From: Syntrophus aciditrophicus | GTDB lineage: Bacteria > Desulfobacterota > Syntrophia > Syntrophales > UBA8958 | DNA: 46,575 nucleotides | Direction: 5' to 3' | Assembly (NCBI GenBank): GCA_020718905.1 | Contig: DYRD01000013.1 | Location: 1-46,575, forward strand | Shown here: positions 37,732-45,606 of the stretch, piece by piece | Layout of the letters: each line of letters starts with the position of its first letter | How positions within the stretch are numbered: position 1 is the stretch's first letter | Notes under the pieces: generated by a model | Told to the model about the DNA's origin: nothing | What the model saw: the letters and a program-made list of their open reading frames with translations, nothing else | Databases searched by the model: none | Program-made: the position numbers and the translations under genes

Positions 37732-38826
37732 ATGAATAAAACACCCCTGTAAAGTCGCCATGTCTCCCTGGGCGCCCGGATCATAGATTTCGGCGGCTGG
37801 GCCATGCCGGTTCAGTACACCAATGTGATCGAGGAACATCTCACCACCCGCAGCGCCGCCGGTCTTTTCGATATCTGCCATATGGGAGAAATCGACGTCC
37901 GGGGAAAATGGGCGTTCGATTTTCTGCAGCACGTTTTATCGCGCAATCTTGACGGTCAAAAGATCGGGCAGATGAAACTCAGCGTCCTGGCCACCGCGGA
38001 AGGGGGAATCATGGATGACCTGACCGTTTATCTCCTCGACGAAAATCACTATCGCCTCGTGACCAACGCCGCTACGAAGGACAAGGATTATGCCTGGCTC
38101 CTGAAGGTTAAGGATGCAAAGGGCTTCTCCCAGGTCGAAATAGCGGATGAAACCGATAATATCGGCAAGCTTGACCTCCAGGGGCCCCGGTCCGGGGATA
38201 TCCTTCAACAGGTCATACCCGTCTCCCTTCAGCAGTTGAAGTTCTATCATTCCGTGCAAACGCAGGTTCTCAATATTCCGGCCATTGTCTCCAGAAGCGG
38301 CTATACGGGGGAAGACGGTTTTGAAGTCTACGCCCCTCACGACCGGATCGGGGAAATATGGGATTGCCTCCTCCAGGTGGGCAGCGACTACGGCCTGAAA
38401 CCCATCGGCCTGGGGGCACGGGACACCCTGCGCCTCGAATCGGGAATGATGCTCTACGGCAATGATATGGACGAAACGATCACGCCCTATGAAGTCGTTT
38501 ACGGATGGGTCGTCAATCTGGAAAAGGATTTTATCGGCCGGGACGCCCTGGACAAACAGCTTTCCGGGGGCGTGAAACGGAAACTCGTCGGTTTCACCAT
38601 GGGAGGGCAGGGCATCGCCCGGCATGGCTACAAGGTCTTCAAGGACGGCAAGGAGACCGGCATCGTCACCTCGGGAACCCATTCCCCCACCCTCGAAAAG
38701 GCCATCGGTTTGGCTTTCGTTCCGGTGGAGCTCCCAAAACCGGGGACCACCTTCGATATCCAGATCCGGAATAATTTCGCCGCCGCCCAGGTTGTATCCC
38801 TGCCCTTCTATAAAAAGGGACGGTAG
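37732..38826 (+). pseudogene. gcvT: Glycine cleavage system T protein (aminomethyltransferase) with in-frame stop at codon 7
   Basis: The frame opens with ATG at 37732 as MNKTPL, then TAA (37750-37752), then continues without shift as SRHVSLGARIIDFGGWAMPVQYTN and on to the family C-terminus. Relatives have Tyr at the stop position, so one base change is enough. The rest is well conserved (GLFDICHMGEIDVRG, SRSGYTGEDGFEVYAP, GLGARDTLRLESGMMLYGND). T protein releases ammonia and passes the methylene group from H protein to tetrahydrofolate. The only internal ATG, at 37804, would remove 24 residues including the folate-site start and has no ribosome-binding site. It is first in the gcv operon. 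Confidence 0.85.
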
Positions 38827-38871
38827 GATGCCTTTTTCAATACATTTAGCTGAGATGAAAGGAAGAAGATT

Positions 38872-39273
38872 ATGTCAAAAGTCAATCCGACGGACAGAAG
38901 ATACTCCCGGGAGCATGAATGGGCCATCAACAACGGCGACGGTACGGTCACCCTGGGCATTACCGACCATGCCCAGGAATTGCTGACCGATATTGTCTTT
39001 GTCGAGCTGCCGGAAATCGGCAAGCAGGTTAAACAGCTGGAAACGGTGGCCGTGGTGGAATCCGTCAAGTCCGTCTCCGATGTCTATTCTCCCGTAACGG
39101 GGGAAGTCATCGCTGCCAATCAGCAGTTGGAACCGAATCCCGAACTGATCAACCAGGATCCCTACGGGCAAGGATGGATCGCCAAGCTCAGGATGGAACA
39201 ACCGGGAGAGCTCCAGGCCCTCCTCGACGCCGCGGGCTACGAAGCCTTTATCGCTGCGGAAGAGCATCATTAA
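38872..39273 (+). CDS. gcvH: Glycine cleavage system H protein
   Basis: The 133-residue lipoyl carrier has the lipoylated K66 in AVVESVKSVSDVYSPVTG, and the usual start RRYSREHEWAI. It shuttles the aminomethyl group between the P, T and L proteins. AGGAAGAAG precedes the ATG. It is intact while both neighbours, gcvT and gcvPA, are damaged; H protein also serves as a lipoyl donor or acceptor elsewhere, which may keep it under selection. Confidence 0.96.
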   Translation: MSKVNPTDRRYSREHEWAINNGDGTVTLGITDHAQELLTDIVFVELPEIGKQVKQLETVAVVESVKSVSDVYSPVTGEVIAANQQLEPNPELINQDPYGQGWIAKLRMEQPGELQALLDAAGYEAFIAAEEHH

Positions 39274-39348
39274 TTAGCGAACTGCGGGCAGGGCGGGCTG
39301 GCAAGCCTGCCGAACATATGACTATGCAATTGTTTAAGGGATAAGACC

Positions 39349-40601
39349 ATGGACTATGTACCCCATACCCCGGCAGACGAGGAGCGGTTGCGGGAAGCCG
39401 TCGGGATCGCTTCCATAGACGACCTCTTTGCGGAGATACCTTCCCGTTTCCTCCTCAAAAAGGCATTGGCCCTGCCTCCCGGCGTCTCGGAAATGGAACT
39501 CGCCGCCCTCATGGAAGATCTCGGCGCCAGGAACAAGGTCCCCGCCATGACGCTTATGGGCGCCGGCGCCTACGGGCACTGGATTCCCGCCGTGGTCGGA
39601 CACATCATCTCCCGCTCGGAGTTCTATACCGCCTACACCCCCTATCAGGCCGAGATCAGCCAGGGCATCCTGCAGGCTATCTATGAATACCAGACCATGA
39701 TTTCCCGGCTGACGGGGATGCAGGTCGCCAACGCCTCCATGTACGACCGGGCCACGGCGATGGCGGAGGCGGCGGTCCTGGCCGCCAAGACCTTGAACCG
39801 CAAGAAGCTGGTCATGGCGGATGCGGTTCATCCCGAGTATCGCCAGGTCGTCCGGACCTACGCCTGGGCCAACGGCTATGACGTCGTCGCCATTCCTTTC
39901 GCGGCGACCGGCCAAGTCGATATGGACAGCCTGCGCCAGGCCCTTGACAAAGACACCGCGGCGGTCCTGATTCAGAGCCCCGACTTTTTCGGCGTCCTGG
40001 AAAATATCGCCCCCGTGGCGGCGGCCGCCCGTGCCCACGGGTCGCTCCTCGTTTCCGGCTTTACGGAGGCAACCCCCTGAACTATGGCGGTCCCTATCTG
40101 GGCATCTTTGCGAGCTCCGATAAATTCTTGAGAAAAATCCCGGGACGCCTCGCCGGGGCGACGGTGGACAAGGAAGGAAACCGGGGCTTCGTCCTCACCC
40201 TCCAGACCCGGGAACAGCATATCCGCAGGGAACGGGCCACCTCAAACATCTGCACCAACGAGGCCCTCTGCGCGCTGGCCGCCGCCGTCTATCTGGTCAG
40301 CCTGGGGAAAAACCTCAAGACCATTGCCGGATTGAATGTTCAGAAAGCTCAATACCTGCGCTCCCGGCTCATTACCCTGCCCGGTTTCGCCCCGGCCTTT
40401 TCCGGTCCCGTCTACAATGAATTCGCCGTCCGCTGCCCCGATCCGACCGTAATAAATCGGAAACTAAGGGACGCCGGCATCATCGGCGGCTATGAACTTA
40501 GTCGCGATTACCCGGGATTACAGGACTGCCTCCTCTTCTGCGCCACGGAGCTGCTCTCAAAAGCCGACCTAGACAAAGCCGTCGCGATCATCGGCGGATA
40601 A
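39349..40601 (+). pseudogene. gcvPA: Glycine dehydrogenase subunit 1 (P protein N-terminal half), internal deletion and frameshift
   Basis: The first frame (39349-40080) begins MDYVPHTPADEERL and reaches SLLVSGFTEATP before a TGA. The next frame continues LNYGGPYLGIFASSDKFLRK to a stop at 40601, matching the remainder of GcvPA. Between these pieces relatives carry ~25 residues (the stretch ending EGQSFGIP) that are missing. A deletion of ~75-80 bases near 40066-40080 has therefore also shifted the frame. The subunit pairs with GcvPB to decarboxylate glycine. The two halves are individually well conserved, which points to a recent event. Confidence 0.87.
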
Positions 40602-40642
40602 TAATTCGGCCGGACAGATATTCACATATGGAGGATCACCCC

Positions 40643-40970
40643 ATGCCCTTCGTCAATCTTGAAAATAGCGCCGGCAGGGAAATCGTTCCCGGGTTTACTG
40701 CCCGGTTCGTCCATTCCGAGCACATGACCTGCTCCTACTGGCAGGTAAAAGCGGGGGCGGTCTTGCCGGAGCACAGCCACCCCCATGAACAGGGAACAGG
40801 TCGCCAATCTCATCACCGGCAGCTTCGAGATGACCGTCGCGAGGGAAACCAGCATCCTTGCCCCGGGAATGGTCGCCGTTATCCCCCCGGAGGCCAAGCA
40901 TAGCGGCCGGGCCTTGACGGACTGTTATATCCTGGATGTCTTTTATCCGGTCCGCGCGGACTACCGCTGA
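40643..40970 (+). pseudogene. Small cupin-domain protein broken by a 7-bp tandem duplication
   Basis: The start (MPFVNLENSAGREIVPGF, with GGAGG 8 bases upstream) leads to cupin motif 1 as VLPEHSHPHEQ. There GAACAGG occurs twice in tandem (40787-40793 and 40794-40800). Removing one copy restores HEQVANLITGSFEMTV and the second cupin motif ILAPGMVAVIPPEAKHSGRA, ending DYR at 40970. The rebuilt protein has ~107 residues. The metal ligands (H-x-H of motif 1 and H of motif 2) are present. Function unknown; it sits between the two P-protein genes on the same strand, an unusual insertion in a gcv operon. Confidence 0.82.
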
Positions 40971-41007
40971 AGGTGACTCAAGGGAGGTCTGAACGAAAGA
41001 GCAACCC

Positions 41008-41041
41008 CTCCCCGCCCTTACCCTCCCCTGGCAGGGGAGGG
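41008..41041. repeat. CCCTCCCC palindromic repeat
   Basis: CCCCTCCCC (about 41006-41014) is followed by CCCTCCCCT-GGC-AGGGGAGGG (41021-41041), a perfect 9-bp palindrome. Similar CCCTCCCC...GGGGAGGG repeats are dispersed in many bacterial genomes. It lies in the gap between the cupin and gcvPB. Confidence 0.65.
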
Positions 41042-41066
41042 GACTAAAAGAACAAGGAGACCCACG

Positions 41067-42506
41067 ATGGAACTGATATTCGAAAAAAGCCGGCCCGGCC
41101 GCCGGGCCGGCACCATTCCCGGCAGCGATGTTCCCGCCGCCCCCAGGGAAGAGGTCATTCCCCGGGAATTTCTCCGTGCGGACCTTGACCTTCCCGAAGT
41201 GGCGGAGGTAGATCTGATCCGGCATTATACGGCCCTGTCCCGGCGGAACTTCGGCGTCGATGTGGGCTTCTATCCCCTCGGCTCCTGTACGATGAAATAC
41301 AACCCCAAGATAAACGAGGACATGGCGAAACTACCCGCCTTTACCGGTCTCCATCCCTATGCCCCGGCGGCGTTCTCCCAGGGGAATCTGCAATTGATGT
41401 ACGAACTGCGCGGGTATTTGAGCGAAATATTCGGCATGGCCGATTTTACCCTCCAACCGGCAGCCGGCGCCCACGGGAAACTGACGGGCATCATGATCTT
41501 CAAGAAATATTTTGAGAAAAGAGGGGAAAAGCGGACCCGTCTCCTCATCCCCGACACCGCCCACGGCACCAATCCCGCCTCGGGAGCCCTCTGCGGCTAC
41601 CGGACCGTCACGGTCCGCTCCAACAGCGAAGGAGGGGTGGATATCGAACATCTCGCATCCCTGATGACGGAGGATGTGGCGGGGCTCATGCTGACCAATC
41701 CCAATACCCTGGGGCTTTTTGAGCGGCGCATCGAAAAGGTTGCGGAAATCATCCACGGTAAAGGCGGTCTCCTTTACGGCGACGGGGCCAACGCCAACGC
41801 CTTCCTGGGGAAGGCTCGCCCCGGCGACATCGGATTCGACGTCATCCAGTTGAATCTTCACAAGACCTTCTCCACCCCCCACGGATGCGGCGGCCCCGGC
41901 AGCGGCCCCGTGGGCGTCGGGGAAAAACTCACGGATTACCTGCCTCTTCCCCGGGTCATCAAAAGGGATGACCGTTTTGAATGGTCATACGACCATCCCG
42001 ACGCCATCGGACGGGTCCGGACCTTCTTCGGCAACTTCAACGTCATGGTCAAGGCCTATGCCTATATCCGCGCCCTGGGGCCGGAAGGTCTGAAAATGGC
42101 AAGTGAAATCGCCGTGTTAAACGCCAACTATATCAAAGTCCGCTTGACGCCCTATTTCGACCTCCCCTATGACCGTCCCTGCATGCACGAGTGCGTTTTT
42201 TCGGGAAACCGCCAGGTACGGGAGCAAGGCGTCCATACCTCGGATATGGCCAAACGCCTCCTCGATTACGGCTACCATCCCCCGACGATCTATTTTCCCC
42301 TCATCGCCCCCGAGGCGATCATGATCGAACCCAGCGAGACGGAAAGCATGGAAACCCTCGATGCCTTCTGCGAAACCATGATCCGGATCGCCGGAGAGGC
42401 GCAGGACAACCCCGACCTGGTCAAGGCGGCCCCTCTGACCACCCCGGTAAAACGACTCGACGACGTCAGGGCGGCCCGGGAACCGGATGTCTGCTGGAAA
42501 GGCTGA
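41067..42506 (+). CDS. gcvPB: Glycine dehydrogenase subunit 2 (P protein C-terminal half)
   Basis: The 479-residue frame is open and of normal length. The PLP lysine is K266 in [12 protein letters not shown], with [15 protein letters not shown] and [12 protein letters not shown] also present. It carries the cofactor of the glycine decarboxylase together with GcvPA. Two changes at positions that are nearly invariant in the family stand out: K138 where relatives have Glu (GAHGKLTG), and C274 in the glycine-rich [11 protein letters not shown]. They may reflect relaxed selection after loss of gcvPA. A ribosome site (AAGGAG) precedes the ATG. Confidence 0.93.
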   Translation: MELIFEKSRPGRRAGTIPGSDVPAAPREEVIPREFLRADLDLPEVAEVDLIRHYTALSRRNFGVDVGFYPLGSCTMKYNPKINEDMAKLPAFTGLHPYAPAAFSQGNLQLMYELRGYLSEIFGMADFTLQPAAGAHGKLTGIMIFKKYFEKRGEKRTRLLIPDTAHGTNPASGALCGYRTVTVRSNSEGGVDIEHLASLMTEDVAGLMLTNPNTLGLFERRIEKVAEIIHGKGGLLYGDGANANAFLGKARPGDIGFDVIQLNLHKTFSTPHGCGGPGSGPVGVGEKLTDYLPLPRVIKRDDRFEWSYDHPDAIGRVRTFFGNFNVMVKAYAYIRALGPEGLKMASEIAVLNANYIKVRLTPYFDLPYDRPCMHECVFSGNRQVREQGVHTSDMAKRLLDYGYHPPTIYFPLIAPEAIMIEPSETESMETLDAFCETMIRIAGEAQDNPDLVKAAPLTTPVKRLDDVRAAREPDVCWKG

Positions 42507-42513
42507 CCTTGTG

Positions 42514-44261
42514 ATGAAAAATTCCATCTTCCTGTCGAAGGAAGAACTCCTGGAGCGGCTCTGGCAGGCAGACCCCCATATCAAGAAGGTTCTCAGGGAT
42601 TCCAAGCATATCGAAGAGGCGCGCCATCTTCGTCTTCGATTATTTCAACCATCTGAACCGCTCCATGTTCAACATGAAGCCCGACACCTATTATGCGGAA
42701 ATGAACATCTGACCCAGGCCTCGCCCCTGCAGCTCCTTTACGACCTGGCCCATGATCCCGACGGGGCCCTGGCAAGGGCCAGCGAGGCGTTTCTCTGCGA
42801 ACATCTCTCTTTCTTCCGCGGGATTACGGGAAAAGCGGGGAAACACTCCCAGAGTCAGGACCTCTTCGAGATGAAAGACGGACGGGAGGCGGCCCTGATC
42901 CGCTCCTCCCAGCTCGACGAATACGCCGCCATGATCCGCCGGTATTTCCGCCGCTATCGGACCGGTTTCGATCGCAGTGTCGTTAAACGCCGGAAGGGGC
43001 TAAAAAAAGACATCCTGGCCCATTTCCAGGCCACCGAGGCAGAATCGCAGGATTACCTCTGGCACCTGAAGCACATCATCAAGAACCTGGAGACCCTGTC
43101 CGCCCTCGTCACCCTCGATAAAGATGAAATCGCCGGTCTCAAGGCGGCAAAGGAATACGGCATCCCCGTTGAGATCACCCCCTATTACCTGTCCCTCTTC
43201 AATAAGGACGGCAAGACGGACTACGACCGCTAGATCCGGGCGCAGGTGATTCCCAGCGTCATCTATTGCCGGTCCGTCGCGGAAAGCCGGGCCAAGGGTT
43301 TCGATCTCGATTTCATGGGGGAGAAATCCACGTCTCCTATGGACGGCATTACCCGGCGCTATCCGGAAATCGTCATCCTCAAGCCCTTCAACGCCTGTCC
43401 CCAGATCTGCGTCTATTGCCAGCGGAACTGGGAGATCAAGAGCATCGACGACGAAGTGCAGATGAGCCGCGAGAAGATCCAGGAGGCCATTGCCTGGATC
43501 GGCGCCCACGACAGCATCACCGAGGTCCTCGTCACCGGCGGCGATCCCCTGACCCTGAAGAACGATTACCTGGACGCCCTCATCGGGGAAATTGCCAAGA
43601 TCAACCATGTCGAGAGGATCCGTATCGGCACCCGGGTTCCCGTTACCCTGCCCTTTCGGATCAATGAGGGGTTTTTGCAGGTTCTCGAGAAATATCACGA
43701 GTGGGGGAAAAGGGAAATCGCCATGGTCACCCACTTCGAACATCCCACGGAGATGAAGGCCGACGCCCTGGACGCCATCAAGAAAATCAAGAAATTGGGG
43801 ATCAAAGTCTACAACCAGCAGGTCTTCACGTACTACAACAGCCGGAAGTTCGAAACCTGCCTCCTCCGCAAGGTCTTAAAAAGGTCTCCGGTGTCGATCC
43901 CTATTACTCCTTCAGCGCCAAGGGCAAGGACGAAACCGTCGATTTCCGGGTCCCCATCGCCCGGATCGAACAGGAGCGGACGGAAGAGGCGCGGCTGCTG
44001 CCGGGCCTGGTCCGGACGGATGAACCCGTATTCAACCTCCCCCGCCTGGGAAAGTCCCAGTTGAAAGCGTGGCAGGACCATGAAGTGATCATGATCCATC
44101 CCGACGGGCGGCGGGTTTACCGGTTTTATTCCTGGGAGGTACACCTGGTAACCGCCCTGGATTACCTGTACACGGACATCCCCATCTACGATTACCTCAA
44201 GCGCCTCGATGCAGACGGGGAAAATGTGGCCGAATATAGTACGATCTGGTATTATTTCTGA
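42514..44261 (+). pseudogene. KamA-family radical SAM aminomutase-like gene with several lesions
   Basis: The gene encodes a ~580-residue KamA-family protein. The radical SAM motif CPQICVYCQRNW lies at 43396-43419, preceded by a long helical N-terminal region and followed by VTGGDPLTLKNDYL and RIGTRVPVTLPFRI. Between ~42620 and ~42712 the family sequence (IFVFDYFNHLNRSMFNMKPD) lies in another frame, so two shifts cancel each other. A TAG at 43231-43233 interrupts DYDR-IRAQVIPS without shift. Near 43875 one base is off, and KKVSGVDPYYSFSAKGKDET continues in another frame to the stop at 44261. Four lesions make it a pseudogene. A working relative would move an amino group using SAM and PLP; the exact substrate is not established. 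Confidence 0.85.
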
Positions 44262-44327
44262 CGGCCGTCGCTGATGGCTATTTTTTGCTCTCTACTGGTT
44301 AATCATCATTACAAGTGAGGAAGGATC

Positions 44328-44499
44328 ATGGAAGAAAAACTTTATCTGTCCGACACGGACAAAAAGATCGGCGGCGTGTGCGAAGGATTCCACTTTGTTC
44401 CGGGTGCTCTTTATCCTGTTGATCCTGTTTTCCTTCGGGGTTGCCATCCTCGCCTACCTGGCCATGTGGCTGGTGATCCCGAAGCGTCCGCAGCCTTGA
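44328..44499 (+). pseudogene. PspC-domain small membrane protein, internal deletion
   Basis: The frame starts MEEKLYLSDTDKKIGGVCEG, the PspC signature. In another frame it goes on DSTLFRVLFILLILFSFGVA with a single membrane helix to LVIPKRPQP and the stop at 44499. About eight residues that normally join GVCEG to the helix (a GxAxYF stretch) are missing at ~44383-44386, and the frame is shifted. PspC domains sense or buffer envelope stress. AAGGA precedes the ATG. Confidence 0.75.
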
Positions 44500-44539
44500 G
44501 GGCCCTGTATCCGATGAACCCGTAAAAAATCGGAATCCC

Positions 44540-44609
44540 GTCACTCCGGCGCAGGCGGGAGTCCAGCTCTAGCTAATACTACTTGCTTCCCGCTCCCGCC
44601 GGGAATGAC
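44540..44609. repeat. Dispersed palindromic repeat of the GTCATTCCCG...CGGGAATGAC type
   Basis: GTCACTCCGGCGCAGGCGGG (from 44540) with AGTCCAG, and further on CTCCCGCCGGGAATGAC (to 44609), form an imperfect long hairpin. The consensus is a very common repetitive palindrome in proteobacterial genomes. The first in-frame ATG upstream of lipA (44605) lies inside it. Confidence 0.75.
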
Positions 44610-44682
44610 AGAAAATGAGGTTTGCTACCTTTTGCCAGTCCATCAGAGTTATAAAGCCAAGGAAAACACGACCAGGAATTTC

Positions 44683-45525
44683 TTGAGAAAACCGGAATGG
44701 TTGAAGGTAAGGCTCCCCAATACGCCCGACTTCAACCGCGTCCGGGGCATCCTGTCCCGGCACGGACTCCATTCCATTTGCCAGGAGGCCCGCTGCCCCA
44801 ACATGAGCGAGTGCTTCCAGGACGGTACGGCAGCCTTTCTCATCCTCGGCAGTATCTGCACGCGGAATTGCCGGTACTGTAACGTCGCCCACGGCGTCCC
44901 CGCCCCCGTCGACGCAGAGGAAACCGGGCGCCTCGTCTTTGCGGTGGAGTCCCTGTACCTGAAATATGTGGTCATCACGTCCGTAACCCGGGATGATCTC
45001 CCCGACGGCGGGGCCGGAGCTTTCGCCCGCGCCATCGGCGCCCTGCGGGAATCCCGGCCGGAGATCAGGATTGAAGCCCTCATTCCCGATTTTCAGGGGA
45101 GAAGCGCGGCGCTGGCGGAAGTCATTGCCGCCGGTCCGGACGTCGTCAATCACAACATTGAAGTAGTACCATCCCTCTACCCCCAATTGCGCCCCCAGGG
45201 AAGCTATGAAACATCTCTCGGGATATTGAGCAGGGTCGGCTGGGTGGCAGGCGTCATCTCAAAATCGGGATTCATGATCGGCTGCGGGGAAAGAGACGAA
45301 GACATACACGGCCTCCTGGAAGATCTGGCCGCGGCCGGATGTCAGAACGTCACCATCGGCCAGTATCTCCAGCCCACTCCCGACCACTGGCCGGTCCGGA
45401 AATACTATCATCACGATGAATTTGCCGCCCTCGGACAGGCGGCCCGGGCCATGGGTTTCCGCCACGTCGAGGCCGGCCCCCTGGTGCGGAGTTCCTACCA
45501 CGCCGCGGAAGCGCTGCGGAGGTAG
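44683..45525 (+). CDS. lipA: Lipoyl synthase
   Basis: The ~281-residue radical SAM enzyme inserts two sulfurs into octanoyl groups on H protein and 2-oxoacid dehydrogenases. The auxiliary-cluster cysteines are C33, C38 and C44 (ICQEARCPNMSECF) and the SAM-cluster cysteines C59, C63 and C66 (CTRNCRYC). The C-terminal Arg-Ser-Ser-Tyr (VRSSYHA), whose Ser ligates the auxiliary cluster, is present. The start is placed at the TTG at 44683, which has AGGA 6 bases upstream and matches the family start RKPEWLKVRLP. The ATG at 44605 lies in a dispersed repeat and would add 26 unrelated residues. One conserved glycine-loop position reads GCGE instead of GLGE. Its partner H protein is in the same locus. 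Confidence 0.94.
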   Translation: MRKPEWLKVRLPNTPDFNRVRGILSRHGLHSICQEARCPNMSECFQDGTAAFLILGSICTRNCRYCNVAHGVPAPVDAEETGRLVFAVESLYLKYVVITSVTRDDLPDGGAGAFARAIGALRESRPEIRIEALIPDFQGRSAALAEVIAAGPDVVNHNIEVVPSLYPQLRPQGSYETSLGILSRVGWVAGVISKSGFMIGCGERDEDIHGLLEDLAAAGCQNVTIGQYLQPTPDHWPVRKYYHHDEFAALGQAARAMGFRHVEAGPLVRSSYHAAEALRR

Positions 45526-45534
45526 GAACGGTAT

Positions 45535-45566
45535 CCCTCCCCCTCAAAGGGCAGAGCGGGAGAGGG
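45535..45566. repeat. CCCTCC...GAGAGGG inverted repeat
   Basis: CCCTCCCCCTC (45535-45545) and GGGAGAGGG (about 45558-45566) face each other in the lipA-lpd gap. It resembles the repeat at 41008-41041 and typical dispersed CCCTCTCCC repeats. Confidence 0.5.
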
Positions 45567-45606
45567 TTAATTTGACGAAGTACTAAAAAGATCATGAGGT
45601 GAACGG

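Noticed and set aside
43231-43233. Recoded TAG (pyrrolysine) in the KamA-family gene
   Set aside because: The same gene has frameshifts as well, gcvT has a TAA at a Tyr position, and no pyl genes are in the window; ordinary nonsense mutation is simpler.
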